Position numbers and translations under genes: made by a program
Part shown: positions 8,095 to 16,932 of the stretch, in pieces
How positions within the stretch are numbered: position 1 is the stretch's first letter
Layout: each line of letters starts with the position of its first letter
NCBI GenBank assembly: GCA_963770485.1
Contig: CAVYPX010000009.1
Span: 496,001 to 560,000 of the forward strand
Source of the DNA: CAVVEC01 sp963770485
GTDB taxonomy: Bacteria; Acidobacteriota; Terriglobia; Terriglobales; Acidobacteriaceae
DNA: 64,000 nucleotides
Direction: 5' to 3'
The notes under the pieces: generated by a model
What the model saw: only the letters and a program-made list of their open reading frames with translations
Told to the model about the DNA's origin: nothing
Databases searched by the model: none

Positions 8095-8859
8095 ATGCCC
8101 ATTCACTTCGAGAACAAGCCGTCCCTGGTCGCCTATGTTACCTGCGGCGATCCCGATCTCGCGACCACGCGTGAGATCGTGCTGGCAGCGATTGACGCTG
8201 GCGCAGCGATTATCGAACTGGGCGTGCCCTTCAGCGATCCACTCGCCGATGGCCCGGTGATTCAGCGCGCCAGCCAGCGGGCCCTGTCCCACGGCACCAC
8301 GCTTGATCAGGTCCTCCAACTGGCCAAAGAGGTCCGCGAACGCTCGCAAGCAGGATTGATCATCTTCTCTTACCTGAACCCGATCCTGCGTATGGGATTG
8401 GAGAAGTTCAGCGCCCTCGCGCAAGACGCCGGGATCGACGGCGCACTGGTCACTGATTTGCCGGTCGAAGAAGCCGGCGACTACCTGCGCGAGATGCGAA
8501 AACGAAAGCTGGCGACCGTGTTTCTGGCCGCGCCCACCAGCACCGACGAGCGGCTGGAAGGCATTGCGGAGGCTTCGAGCGGATTCGTGTATGCCGTCTC
8601 GCGCACCGGAGTAACCGGCGCCCGCAAGCAATTACCCGACGATGCGCAAAAACTGGTTCGGCGGTTGCGCAAATACACGAAACTTCCGATCGCCGTCGGC
8701 TTCGGTATTTCCACTGCAGAGCAATTTGCCGCTGTGGGAGAATTCGCCAACGCGGCGGTGGTGGGCAGCGCCATTGTAGAGACCATCGAGCGCAATCCGG
8801 GCAAAGAAGCTGAATCTGTGGCAGAATTCGTGAGAAGGGTAGTAGCGAGGAGTCAGTAG
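8095..8859 (+). CDS. trpA: Tryptophan synthase alpha chain
   Basis: Cleaves indole-3-glycerol phosphate to indole and G3P. 254 aa from ATG 8095, which matches the usual N terminus (MPIHFENKPSLVAYVTCGDPD). An upstream ATG at 8029 would add 22 unusual residues and overlaps the start of higB. Motifs: IELGVPFSDPLADGPVIQRA with the catalytic Glu, the catalytic Asp in GALVTDLPVEEAGDY, VYAVSRTGVTGAR, and VGFGISTAEQ with VVGSAIV for phosphate binding. Confidence 0.96.
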   Translation: MPIHFENKPSLVAYVTCGDPDLATTREIVLAAIDAGAAIIELGVPFSDPLADGPVIQRASQRALSHGTTLDQVLQLAKEVRERSQAGLIIFSYLNPILRMGLEKFSALAQDAGIDGALVTDLPVEEAGDYLREMRKRKLATVFLAAPTSTDERLEGIAEASSGFVYAVSRTGVTGARKQLPDDAQKLVRRLRKYTKLPIAVGFGISTAEQFAAVGEFANAAVVGSAIVETIERNPGKEAESVAEFVRRVVARSQ

Positions 8860-8999
8860 TTAGGAGTCAGGAGTCGGGAGTCAGTAGTGAGGAGTCAGCG
8901 GTCAGGAGTCAGCGGTCGTAATGGCGCCCTGCTACACATTGCCAATTTCCGGACCGTGGGAACGGACTACTGACTCCCGACTCCTGACTACTAGCTGCT
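8853..8999. repeat. Short-tandem AGGAGTCAG/GGAGTCGG repeat tract with inverted return
   Basis: The tract holds degenerate 7-9-bp units related to AGGAGTCAGTAGT on one side and their complement (ACTACTGACTCCCGACTCC) on the other. The units form a long imperfect inverted repeat around a non-repetitive core (CGTAATGGCGCCCTGC). The same vocabulary recurs near 19170-19200, 19710-19733 and 60949-61100. Confidence 0.75.
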
Positions 9000-9005
9000 G
9001 ATTTT

Positions 9006-9332
9006 ATGGACATTTCCGACTGGCGCAAGAAAATCGACGAGCTGGACCGCAAGCTGGTGGAGTTGCTGAGCCAGCGGGCGCAGGCCGCCCACGAGATCGG
9101 CAAGTTGAAACGTGGCGTGGGCATGCCCATCTATGAACCTGACCGCGAGCAGGCGGTGTTTAACAATGTACGCAGCACCAACCCGGGGCCGTTGCCGGAT
9201 CATGATCTGCTGAACATTTACGAACGCATCATGGACATCATGCGCCAGATTCAGCAGGAAGAGATGGCGCCCAAACCAGCGGCGGCAAAACGGACCGGAG
9301 ATACTGAACTGGATTCCGAGGTGAATGATTAA
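9006..9332 (+). CDS. aroQ: Chorismate mutase, AroQ class
   Basis: Rearranges chorismate to prephenate at the Phe/Tyr branch. The 108-aa all-helical protein has WRKKIDELDRKLVELLSQRA (catalytic Arg and the long H1 helix), AAHEIGKLKR (catalytic Lys), IYEPDREQAVF and IYERIMDIMRQIQQ. The last 20 residues are a non-conserved polar tail. It stands alone rather than fused, although the flanking DAHP synthase and TyrA are partners to which such domains are fused in other bacteria. It is flanked on both sides by repeat tracts. Confidence 0.92.
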   Translation: MDISDWRKKIDELDRKLVELLSQRAQAAHEIGKLKRGVGMPIYEPDREQAVFNNVRSTNPGPLPDHDLLNIYERIMDIMRQIQQEEMAPKPAAAKRTGDTELDSEVND

Positions 9333-9334
9333 AC

Positions 9335-9417
9335 CAGCTTTTGGCTCTTAGCTTCTAGCTCTTCGATTCTTCTGAAGCGGGTTAGCCAAAAGCCAAGAGC
9401 TAGCAGCTAATAGCGTC
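9335..9417. repeat. AGCT-rich short-tandem inverted repeat
   Basis: TTGGCTCTTAGCTTCTAGCT on one side is mirrored by AGCCAAAAGCCAAGAGCTAG and CAGCTAATAG on the other, giving an imperfect hairpin that fills the whole gap between aroQ and the DAHP synthase gene. A shorter related tract (TAGCTGGTAGCTGGC) occurs at about 49558-49572. Confidence 0.65.
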
Positions 9418-9419
9418 CT

Positions 9420-10439
9420 ATGATTGTGGCCATGCAAGAATCGGCGACCGAGCAGCAGATCCAGCAGGTGATTGAACACCTGGTACGGATGGGCTTTTCG
9501 GTGCATCGCTCCACGGGGGCGCGGCAGACCGTGGTGGCGGCGGTGGGCGCGCGCGGCGACTTTGACATCCGTAACCTGGAAGTTCTGGCCGGAGTCGAAC
9601 AAGTTCACCGCATCAGCGCGCCTTACAAGTTAGCCGGACGGAGTTTCCGGCCGCAGGGAACGGTGGTCGAGTTTGCCAATGGGGTGAAAATCGGTGGCGA
9701 GCAAGTTGTCGTGATGGCGGGTCCTTGCTCGGTGGAATCTCGCGAGCAGCTTTTCACCGTCGCCGAGCACGTGGCCAAGGCCGGCGCTCGCGCGCTTCGT
9801 GGCGGCGCTTTTAAGCCACGCAGTTCGCCTTATTCCTTTCAGGGACTCGGCTTGGAAGGTTTGAAACTCTTGCGCGAGGCCGGCGACCGCTTTGGATTGC
9901 TGGTGATCAGCGAAGTGATGGAGATCTCGCAGATCGAACCGATGCGATCGTACGTGGACATTTTCCAGGTGGGTGCGCGCAACATGCAGAATTTCAATTT
10001 GCTGCGCGAACTAGGCAAAGTCAAAAAGCCGGTCTTGCTCAAGCGCGGCATCGCCGCCACTTTGGAAGAACTACTGCTCTCCGCCGAATACATCATGGCG
10101 GGCGGGAACTATGAGGTCATCCTGTGCGAGCGCGGCATCCGTACTTTCGAAACCTACACCCGCAACACGCTGGATATTTCGGCCATCCCCATCATCCAGA
10201 AGCTCTCGCACCTGCCCATGGCTTCCGATCCTTCGCACGGCACCGGGCGTCGCGACAAAGTTGCCCCCATGGCGCGAGCGTCCGTTGCCGCCGGCGCCGA
10301 TGCGCTCTTGATCGAAGTGCACCATGACCCTGACAAAGCGTTGTCGGACGGCGCGCAATCCCTCTATCCCGAACAGTTTGCCGAACTGATGGATCAGTTG
10401 CGGATCATTGCCCCTGCAGTCGGCCGCAAGATCGCCTGA
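9420..10439 (+). CDS. aroF: 3-deoxy-7-phosphoheptulonate (DAHP) synthase, type I-beta
   Basis: First step of the shikimate pathway (PEP + erythrose-4-P to DAHP). 339 aa. Residues 1-70 form the ferredoxin-like/ACT-type regulatory domain seen in the Thermotoga-type enzyme (TEQQIQQVIEHLVRMGFSV). The barrel follows: VVMAGPCSVESREQL, LRGGAFKPRSSPYSFQGLG, IFQVGARNMQNFNLL, LLKRGIAATLEELL, FETYTRNTLDISAIP, and SDPSHGTGRRDKV carrying a metal-ligand His. A regulatory domain and adjacent AroQ and TyrA suggest feedback control by an aromatic end product, which is inference. Confidence 0.95.
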   Translation: MIVAMQESATEQQIQQVIEHLVRMGFSVHRSTGARQTVVAAVGARGDFDIRNLEVLAGVEQVHRISAPYKLAGRSFRPQGTVVEFANGVKIGGEQVVVMAGPCSVESREQLFTVAEHVAKAGARALRGGAFKPRSSPYSFQGLGLEGLKLLREAGDRFGLLVISEVMEISQIEPMRSYVDIFQVGARNMQNFNLLRELGKVKKPVLLKRGIAATLEELLLSAEYIMAGGNYEVILCERGIRTFETYTRNTLDISAIPIIQKLSHLPMASDPSHGTGRRDKVAPMARASVAAGADALLIEVHHDPDKALSDGAQSLYPEQFAELMDQLRIIAPAVGRKIA

Positions 10440-10473
10440 TCCCTGCGTTCTTCCAGAGAGATCTAAAATTCCT

Positions 10474-11595
10474 ATGAGTACCTTCACGGAAACTGAGCGC
10501 ACGAGGTTGCAGTCTGGAAAAGCCGGATCCGCCTCCGGCACATCGCGATTAGACGGATGGCTAACCGCCTTGGTCGAACAAAAGGGCAGCGATTTGCTCC
10601 TGATTCCCGGTGCCCCCGCGTCGATTCGTTTTGAAGGCGAAGTACGCAGCATTGAGAGCGAACCGCTGCAGGGAGCGGAGATTGAGGCTGCCGTCATTCC
10701 CGCTCTCACGCCGCATGCTTTGCAGCTCTACCAGCAAACCCACATCGGAGACTCCTCCTATCGCATTACTGGACTCGGCCGTTTTCGCATCAATCTTCAT
10801 CACGAGCGGGGCCGCGCCGCGGCCGCGATTCGCGCCTTGCCCTCCAAATTACCTTCCCTGCGCGAGCTCCATCTCCCGCCGGGAGTAGACTCGCTGGCTC
10901 GCCTTCGCCGGGGACTTGTCCTGGTTGGCGGCGCGACCGGTTCGGGAAAATCGACGACCCTCGCTGCGCTAATTGACGAAATCAACCGGCATGAGGCGCG
11001 CCACATCATCACCATCGAGGATCCCGTGGAGTACGAGCACCTGCATATTCGGAGTGTGGTTGAGCAAGTCGAAATCGGCGTGGACGCCCCCGATTTTCCC
11101 ACTGCCCTGCGGGCCGCGCTGCGCCAGGCGCCGGACATCATCGTGGTGGGCGAGATGCGCGATCCGGAAACCATGCGCATCGCCGTGGCCGCGGCAGAAA
11201 CCGGACATCTGGTGTTTTCCACCCTGCATACGACCGACGTCCCCTCGACCGTCTCCCGAATTTCCGACTCTTTCCCGCTCGAGCGTCAACACACCATCCG
11301 TCAGGAATTGGCGATGGCCCTGGCCGCGGTGCTCATCCAGATTCTGCTGCCCAGCAAGAACGGCGGTCGTATGCCCGCTGCAGAACTGCTGATGGTCGGC
11401 TACGGCGCGCGCCAGCACATCCGCCGCAATGCGCTGCAACATCTGCATCAGGAGATCACGATCACCAAGAACAAGGGCTCATTCACGCTGGAGGAGTCGC
11501 TCGCACAATTAGTCAATCACGGTTATGTTGACCGCGAAGACGCGCTGCTCTGCGCCAACCATCCCGATGACCTGAACAGCCTGCTGAAGGGCTGA
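10474..11595 (+). CDS. pilT: PilT/PilU-type twitching motility ATPase
   Basis: Hexameric ATPase that retracts type IV pili at the inner membrane. About 373 aa from ATG 10474. An upstream start at 10408 would overlap the DAHP synthase gene and is rejected. The N-terminal PAS-like region (ALVEQKGSDLLLIPGAPASI) is followed by Walker A GGATGSGKSTT, an Asp box IITIEDPVEYEH, Walker B DIIVVGEMRDPETM and the His box GHLVFSTLHTTD. The C-terminal helical domain is ordinary. It sits among aromatic biosynthesis genes with no other pilus genes, so its pilus partners are elsewhere. Confidence 0.9.
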   Translation: MSTFTETERTRLQSGKAGSASGTSRLDGWLTALVEQKGSDLLLIPGAPASIRFEGEVRSIESEPLQGAEIEAAVIPALTPHALQLYQQTHIGDSSYRITGLGRFRINLHHERGRAAAAIRALPSKLPSLRELHLPPGVDSLARLRRGLVLVGGATGSGKSTTLAALIDEINRHEARHIITIEDPVEYEHLHIRSVVEQVEIGVDAPDFPTALRAALRQAPDIIVVGEMRDPETMRIAVAAAETGHLVFSTLHTTDVPSTVSRISDSFPLERQHTIRQELAMALAAVLIQILLPSKNGGRMPAAELLMVGYGARQHIRRNALQHLHQEITITKNKGSFTLEESLAQLVNHGYVDREDALLCANHPDDLNSLLKG

Positions 11596-11654
11596 AGATC
11601 GAACCCCGAGATGCCAATTGGAAGCGCTCAGATTACAATCACCAGCGGACTGCA

Positions 11655-12536
11655 ATGCCCATTCGCCAAATCACCATCATCGGCACCGGCCTGATTGGCG
11701 GCTCCTTCGCCTTGGCCTTGAAAAAGCGCCGCTTCGCTGGACGAATCATCGGCTGCGATCGCGCTCCGGTGCTGGAGCGCGCGCAGAAAAGGGGCGCAAT
11801 TGACGCCGGTCACACTCTTCCCGCTGACGCCGCTCGCGGCAGCCAGATTATTCTGCTCGCCACGCCGGTCAGCGGAATTATTGAGATGATCCGCCAACTC
11901 GGCCCCGCCCTTCCCGCGAGCACGCTGCTCACGGATGTCGGCAGCACCAAGGCTGAAGTCCTGGCGCGAGCGAAAGCAGTCTTCGGCAAGAACACTGGCC
12001 TTCGCTTTCTTGCCGGACATCCCATGGCGGGCAAGGAACAAGCAGGCATCGAGTTCGCCGATCCCGATCTGTTTCAGGGCGCCGCGTGGTTCCTGACTCC
12101 GGTTCCCGGACAAAAAGTGTATGCCGGTCTGAGTCGAGAATATCTGGAGTGGGTGGAGAGCATGGGCGCGCGCATTGCCAGCATGGATGCCGGCGAACAC
12201 GACCAGCTTTGTGCCTGGATCAGCCATTTGCCACAGATGATCTCCACGGCGCTGGCGGCTGCGCTGGTTGACGAGTTCGGCCAAGATGCGCCGCTGCTCG
12301 AGGCAGCCGGCCGCAACCTCCGCGATATGACTCGCACTTCCAGCAGCCCGTACTCCGTGTGGCGCGACATTGCGCTGACCAACAGGAAAAACATCCAAAG
12401 CGCTCTGCTCAAGCTGGAGCAGCGCCTGGCGCACATTCGCGAAAATCTCGATACCCGTGAACTGGCCATGGAATTCGAACGCGCGCATCAATTGCGCAAG
12501 ATTCAGATCAAGCCGCAGAGAACCCAGAAGAAGTAA
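11655..12536 (+). CDS. tyrA: Prephenate dehydrogenase
   Basis: NAD(P)-dependent oxidative decarboxylation of prephenate to 4-hydroxyphenylpyruvate (tyrosine branch). 293 aa. The Rossmann motif ITIIGTGLIGGSFALAL is at the N terminus, then LLTDVGSTKAEVL and FLAGHPMAGKEQAGIEFAD, which contains the conserved His-Pro. The C-terminal all-helical domain has AWISHLPQMIS and MTRTSSSPYSVWRDI. No C-terminal ACT domain is present. It completes the aromatic cluster that starts with trpC. Confidence 0.93.
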   Translation: MPIRQITIIGTGLIGGSFALALKKRRFAGRIIGCDRAPVLERAQKRGAIDAGHTLPADAARGSQIILLATPVSGIIEMIRQLGPALPASTLLTDVGSTKAEVLARAKAVFGKNTGLRFLAGHPMAGKEQAGIEFADPDLFQGAAWFLTPVPGQKVYAGLSREYLEWVESMGARIASMDAGEHDQLCAWISHLPQMISTALAAALVDEFGQDAPLLEAAGRNLRDMTRTSSSPYSVWRDIALTNRKNIQSALLKLEQRLAHIRENLDTRELAMEFERAHQLRKIQIKPQRTQKK

Positions 12537-12613
12537 TAACGCCGTAGAATCCTGGCCCCGATGTCCTGGATTGGCAAATTTTCACTTGGAACCTGCGAAA
12601 CACCTAAAGGCCT

Positions 12614-12701
12614 TGTCATTCCGAGGAGCGCGAGCGCCGAGGAATCTGCATTTTGTGTGCCTCAGCAGAACTGCAGATCCTTCGCGTCGCTCGGGATGAC
12701 A
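12614..12701. repeat. Dispersed palindromic element, TGTCATTCC...GGGATGACA type
   Basis: It begins TTGTCATTCCGAGGAGCG, contains GAGGAATCTGCA and its return CTGCAGATCCTTCGCG, and ends TCGGGATGACA. This gives a two-tier imperfect inverted repeat of about 88 bp. Clearly related copies are at 36465-36558 and 58494-58608, with fragments near 222-240 and 16107-16170. The layout suggests a REP/MITE-like non-autonomous element. Confidence 0.75.
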
Positions 12702-12742
12702 GCAAGATAGAACGTTTCACAAACTGCTAGAATTCTTTCTTT

Positions 12743-13441
12743 ATGAACAAAGTTGTAGCCAGCGCCAATGAGGCCGTTCGTGATGTGTTCGACGGCGCCG
12801 TGGTCATGGTGGGCGGCTTCGGGCTGTGCGGGATCCCGGAGAATCTCATCCGCGCTCTGGTGCGCAAGGGCGTAAAGAACCTTACTACCATCAGCAATAA
12901 CGCCGGCGTGGACGGTGCTGGTATGGGGATGCTGCTCGCGGCCGGGCAGATTCGCAAGCACATCGGAACCTATGTGGGCGAAAACAAGTTGTTGGAGCAG
13001 ATGGTTTTGCAGGGCAAGATTGAACTCGACCTGATACCGCAGGGAACCTTCTCCGAGCGGATTCGCGCAGGTGGCGCAGGCATTCCTGCGTTTTATACTC
13101 CCACCGGCGTCGGCACCGTCGTAGCCGAAAACAAAGAGACCCGCGAATTCGACGGACGCATCTACCTCATGGAACACGCCCTGAAGGCCGACTTCGCGCT
13201 GGTGAAAGCCTGGAAGGGCGACCGCTGGGGTAATCTCGTCTATCGCAAGACTGCGCGCAACTTTAATCCGATGATGGCGGCCGCTGCCAAAGTGACAATC
13301 GCGGAAGTCGAACATCTGGTTGAGGTCGGCGATCTGGAACCGGATATGGTGCACACTCCCAGCGTATTCGTGAACCGCATCTTCCAGGGAGAACTGTACG
13401 AGAAGCGCATCGAGAAAAGAACGGTGAGAAAGGCGTCGTAG
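12743..13441 (+). CDS. scoA: 3-oxoacid CoA-transferase subunit A
   Basis: Transfers CoA between succinyl-CoA (or acetyl-CoA) and acetoacetate or related 3-oxoacids. 232 aa. Alpha-subunit motifs: VMVGGFGLCGIPENLI near the N terminus, LTTISNNAGVDG, LDLIPQGTFSERIRAGGAG, FYTPTGVGT, and WKGDRWGNLVYRKTARNFNP. It pairs with the beta subunit downstream. The gap between them is filled by a short tandem repeat tract. Confidence 0.93.
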   Translation: MNKVVASANEAVRDVFDGAVVMVGGFGLCGIPENLIRALVRKGVKNLTTISNNAGVDGAGMGMLLAAGQIRKHIGTYVGENKLLEQMVLQGKIELDLIPQGTFSERIRAGGAGIPAFYTPTGVGTVVAENKETREFDGRIYLMEHALKADFALVKAWKGDRWGNLVYRKTARNFNPMMAAAAKVTIAEVEHLVEVGDLEPDMVHTPSVFVNRIFQGELYEKRIEKRTVRKAS

Positions 13442-13443
13442 GC

Positions 13444-13614
13444 TGTTCGTCATTGGCCGTTGGCCAAGGCTGCCATCGCACTTCCCAGCCGCATTGGCCG
13501 AAGACTTTCGCCTCCCGCCAATGTGCTAAAAAGGTGTGTATCGGCCAACGACGAACGACCTACGACGAACGACGAACGGCCAACGGCCAACGGCCAACGA
13601 CGAACAATCAACGA
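13444..13614. repeat. CGACGAACG/GGCCAACG short-tandem repeat tract
   Basis: The tract starts TGTTCGTCATTGGCCGTTGG and ends in repeated ACGAACGAC, CGAACGGCC and AACGGCCAACG units running almost to the scoB start. The outer parts are inverted copies around a core that reads AAGACTTTCGCCTCCCG. The same words occur at the end of trpC (5382-5415). The tract separates scoA from scoB and leaves scoB without a normal Shine-Dalgarno. Confidence 0.75.
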
Positions 13615-13616
13615 CC

Positions 13617-14297
13617 ATGACCATATCCAAAGTCGGCAAAGACCTCGACAAACGCGAGCGCATTGTGAAGCGCATCGCCCGCGAACTGCGCGACGGCTTC
13701 TATGTCAACCTGGGCATCGGCATGCCCACCCTCGTCGCCAATTATGTCCCTGCCGGCATGGATGTGATCCTGCAAAGTGAGAATGGCATGCTTGGCATTG
13801 GCCCGTATCCGGTCGAAGGGCAGGAGGATTCCGACTTGATCAACGCCGGCAAAGAGACCATCAGCGAAATCGCCGGCACTGCTTATTTTTCCAGCGCCGA
13901 CTCATTTGCCATGATTCGCGGTGGCCACGTTGATCTGAGCGTGCTGGGCGCGATGGAAGTGGACGAAGAAGGCAATCTGGCTAACTGGATGGTCCCCGGA
14001 AAAACCGTGAAAGGCATGGGCGGCGCCATGGACTTGGTGGCGGGCGCCCGCCGCGTAATCATCGCCATGGAGCACACCACGCGCGAAGGCCAGCCCAAGA
14101 TATTAAGAAAATGCACGCTGCCGCTGACTGGCGTGCGCGTGGTGGACACCATCGTCACCGACATGGCGTTGATTCAGGTGAATCCCACGGGATTGGTGCT
14201 GGAAGAGATCGCGCCCGGACTTACGCCGGAAGACGTCCAGCGCGCCACCGAGCCGGAGTTGATCCTCAGCCCTGACTTGAAGACAATGGAAATGTAG
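13617..14297 (+). CDS. scoB: 3-oxoacid CoA-transferase subunit B
   Basis: Catalytic beta subunit of the SCOT-type enzyme. 226 aa from ATG 13617. An upstream reading from 13536 only translates the repeat tract. Motifs: FYVNLGIGMPTLVANYV, VILQSENGMLGIGP with the catalytic glutamate of the SENG motif that forms the acyl-CoA thioester, FAMIRGGHVDLSVLGAMEVD, and GKTVKGMGGAMDLV. It works with scoA and probably with the hydroxyacyl-CoA dehydrogenase at 24.3 kb in ketone-body or short-chain acid use. Confidence 0.93.
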   Translation: MTISKVGKDLDKRERIVKRIARELRDGFYVNLGIGMPTLVANYVPAGMDVILQSENGMLGIGPYPVEGQEDSDLINAGKETISEIAGTAYFSSADSFAMIRGGHVDLSVLGAMEVDEEGNLANWMVPGKTVKGMGGAMDLVAGARRVIIAMEHTTREGQPKILRKCTLPLTGVRVVDTIVTDMALIQVNPTGLVLEEIAPGLTPEDVQRATEPELILSPDLKTMEM

Positions 14298-14303
14298 TCA
14301 TCG

Positions 14304-16001
14304 CTACTGAAGTCCCGCTGCGCTCTTGGTCCTGGCCTGTTCGAACTCGTCACCTTTTCGCCAGCCGATCACTTTCAGCTGGGCCGCCGCTTCCCATCCC
14401 AGGGCAAAGCCGAAGCGGGCCATGGCCGCGTCCCCGGTGAAGTCCATACTCGTATGATATTCATCGCTGGGCTGATGATAATGCTTAAGCGTGAACTCTT
14501 CGGCCTGCTGCAGTCCCCAGGTCGCGTCGTGTCCCTTGTACTTCACCCCTTCGTTAATCGAGAACGCGGGAATTCCCACCCGCGCCAGACTGAAATGATC
14601 GGAGCGATAGTAGTGTCCAGCCTCAGGGCGTGAATCAGGACGGATGGTTAGCCGGAAAGTGCTGGCCAGAGCCTCGACCACGGGATAGAACGTGGTCCGC
14701 TCCGCCCCTGAAACTTCCACTTCTTGGGGCGCCCCCAGAGGCGGCACATCGTCATAGTTCAGATCGAGCGTGATCTTGTCCGCTGCGAAGGGCGGATGCT
14801 TGCTCAAATATTCTGAGCCCAGCAATCCTTGCTCCTCCGCGGTTACGGAGCCAAACAGAATGGATCGCCGCGGCTTCTGCGCGGCTTCGGAGTAAGCCCG
14901 CGCTACTTCCAGCAAAATGCCGCAACCGGTGGCGTTGTCGTTCGCGCCGTTGTAGATGTTGTCGCCCGGCATATCCGGCCGAATGCCCAGGTGATCGTAG
15001 TGCGCCGTGTAGATCACCGCCTCGGCTTTCAGTTCGCGGTCCGCGCCCGGCAGCACGGCGAGCACGTTGTTCGATTCAAACGGACGGATCTTGTTCACCA
15101 TCTGCGCTTTCAACTTCACCGGCAAGGTAATGGGACGGAAGTCGCGCGAGCGTGCGTCGGCCATCATCTTGTCCAGGTTCATGCCGGCAGTCGAGGCGAG
15201 TTGCTTGGCCGCATCGAAGTGAATCCAGGCCGCGACTTTGAGTCTGGGCGTGCCGTCCAGTCTTAGAAAAGATTTCTCCCCCGAATTGGAGTTGCGCACC
15301 ACCTCCCAGGGATAGCTGGCCATTTCGGCGCTATGAATCAGAATCGCGCCCACTGCGCCCTTGCGCGCCGCCTCTTCGTACTTGTAGGTCCAGCGTCCGT
15401 AGTAGGTGAGCGCCTTTCCCTTGAAAAAGTTCACATCATTCGAATGCGGCTGGTTCACCAGCATCAGCAGAACCTTGCCGCGCACGTCGACGCCCTTGTA
15501 GTCGTCCCAGTTGTATCCCGGGGCATCAATGCCGTAACCGACGTACACAATTTCAGCGTCCACATCAGACCGTGGCTGCTGCGTCTCATCGTAGGCAACG
15601 TACTGATCAAGCGGCTTCAGGCTCGTCGCCGCACCCTTCGCAGGGACGAGGGAAAATGTGGTCTCCGGCTCCGGCGTGACCCCCACCAAAGGAACCTTCT
15701 GCATGTAGGTGCCGTTGTCCCCCGCGGCTTTGAGCCCATCGAGCGCGAACTGGGTTGCGATGTATTCCGCGGCGATGTCCCCGCCGCGCTGCCCGGTGCC
15801 GCGGCCTTCCAGCAAGTCATGCGAGAGAAAGCGCACGTGCGCCCGGATGCGTTCCGGATCAATCTTCTGCATGGCCACGATCGCAGTGCCGGGAAGCCGC
15901 GCCGACGTGGCCGAGGACCGCGCTGATTTGTGCGTGGCTTGCCCAGCGGAAATACTGGAAACCAGGAGAATTACAAAAAACACGGCCGTGCCGTTGCGCA
16001 T
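14304..16001 (-). CDS. Secreted M28-family zinc aminopeptidase
   Basis: 565 aa with a signal peptide (AVFFVILLVSSISAGQ). The peptidase unit shows the M28 zinc ligands: TAHYDHLG (His), NGANDNATG (Asp), VTAEEQGLLGSEY (catalytic Glu and Glu ligand) and YRSDHFSLARVGIPA (His). A PA-type insert (GKVLLMLVNQPHSND, GAILIHSAE) lies between the signal and the catalytic part. It probably cleaves N-terminal residues from peptides in the periplasm or outside the cell. It is convergent with scoB, 6 bp apart. Confidence 0.92.
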   Translation of the reverse strand: MRNGTAVFFVILLVSSISAGQATHKSARSSATSARLPGTAIVAMQKIDPERIRAHVRFLSHDLLEGRGTGQRGGDIAAEYIATQFALDGLKAAGDNGTYMQKVPLVGVTPEPETTFSLVPAKGAATSLKPLDQYVAYDETQQPRSDVDAEIVYVGYGIDAPGYNWDDYKGVDVRGKVLLMLVNQPHSNDVNFFKGKALTYYGRWTYKYEEAARKGAVGAILIHSAEMASYPWEVVRNSNSGEKSFLRLDGTPRLKVAAWIHFDAAKQLASTAGMNLDKMMADARSRDFRPITLPVKLKAQMVNKIRPFESNNVLAVLPGADRELKAEAVIYTAHYDHLGIRPDMPGDNIYNGANDNATGCGILLEVARAYSEAAQKPRRSILFGSVTAEEQGLLGSEYLSKHPPFAADKITLDLNYDDVPPLGAPQEVEVSGAERTTFYPVVEALASTFRLTIRPDSRPEAGHYYRSDHFSLARVGIPAFSINEGVKYKGHDATWGLQQAEEFTLKHYHQPSDEYHTSMDFTGDAAMARFGFALGWEAAAQLKVIGWRKGDEFEQARTKSAAGLQ

Positions 16002-16369
16002 CCTGTGAGGCTCCTAGGCGATGTCGGAATGAGAGATTTTATTTTACGGGAATTCGAAAGAATGGCGGGAATTACCAAAGGCACTAGGGCGGTGGCTCAG
16101 TTCGATTTGTCATCCCAAGCAAGCGTTCTTTGCGCAGCGAGAGCCTGCCCTGAGCGCAGTCGAAGGGGATCTGGGCGAGCCGCGCGAAAGCGGCGCGTGT
16201 TCTGCGACGCAATAATCGCGCGTTTGGCTCACTTCCATTTCAAACTGAGTCCCTACCAGGACACAAGGCAGCGCTGGACGAACCTGAGTGTTGCGAATCC
16301 TCTGCGTCCTCTGCGGTTATTTTATTTTCGATTTACTTTGCCCGCGACCGCGAGCTAGTTTTTCGACCC
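16002..16369. other. Intergenic region with repeat fragment, no gene seen
   Basis: Between the M28 gene and the redoxin gene. Bases 16107-16180 hold a degenerate dispersed-repeat fragment (CCTGAGCGCAGTCGAAGGGG and GAGCCGCGCGAAAGCGGCGC). The rest, including TCCTCTGCGTCCTCTGCGG near 16300, shows no codon-like reading frame or terminator that I can support. Confidence 0.5.
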
Positions 16370-16867
16370 TCAACCGGCACGGAAATCAGGCACTTCCTCA
16401 CCCGGACGGAACACCGGCTTGGGACCTACCCGTGTAATTTCGGCAGCTTTCCGGCTCATCTCTTCGACCTCACTTCGCACCCAGCCCACGCTGGAGATTT
16501 CGATCTCGCCGTCCTGCGCAATCCAAAAAATGCTCGGCACATTGGTCAGGCCGTAAGCATTCGACACTGGATACGTACTGGTGTCGTCGAGCAGCACGGG
16601 GAAGGTCACGCCGTATTCCTTGATGAATGCTGCCGTTTCTTTCTTGTCGTTCTGCGATATGCCAACAATGGTCAGGTTCCGCCCGCCGTACGCCTTGTAA
16701 ATTCGATCGAGAAACGGGAACGCATATTGGCACACCGGGCAGGAGATTTTGAAGAACGCCGCCAGCACCGGCCCGCGAGCGAGCGCCTCCTGTAAGGAGA
16801 ATTGCTTGCCATCCATGGTGCGCAATGTGAAGTCCGGCGCCGGGGTTCCCGGGGTCAAAGCAGCCAT
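16370..16867 (-). CDS. Thioredoxin-like / TlpA-type redoxin
   Basis: 165 aa. The start at 16867 is chosen because GGAGG lies 7 bp upstream. A start at 16903 would add 12 residues with no ribosome site. The AhpC/TSA-TlpA fold is evident: GTPAPDFTLRTMDGKQFSL, FFKISCPVCQYAFPFLDRI with a CPVC active site, VGISQNDKKETAAFIKEYG, and the cis-Pro block VPSIFWIA. No signal peptide is seen, so it is probably cytoplasmic and may reduce disulfides or peroxides. It lies 65 bp downstream of mutY on the same strand. Confidence 0.85.
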   Translation of the reverse strand: MAALTPGTPAPDFTLRTMDGKQFSLQEALARGPVLAAFFKISCPVCQYAFPFLDRIYKAYGGRNLTIVGISQNDKKETAAFIKEYGVTFPVLLDDTSTYPVSNAYGLTNVPSIFWIAQDGEIEISSVGWVRSEVEEMSRKAAEITRVGPKPVFRPGEEVPDFRAG

Positions 16868-16932
16868 GTGTCGTCCTCCGAAAATGTTGCGAAACCACTT
16901 CATGCCGCAACCCTATTTTAGATGACCTGATT

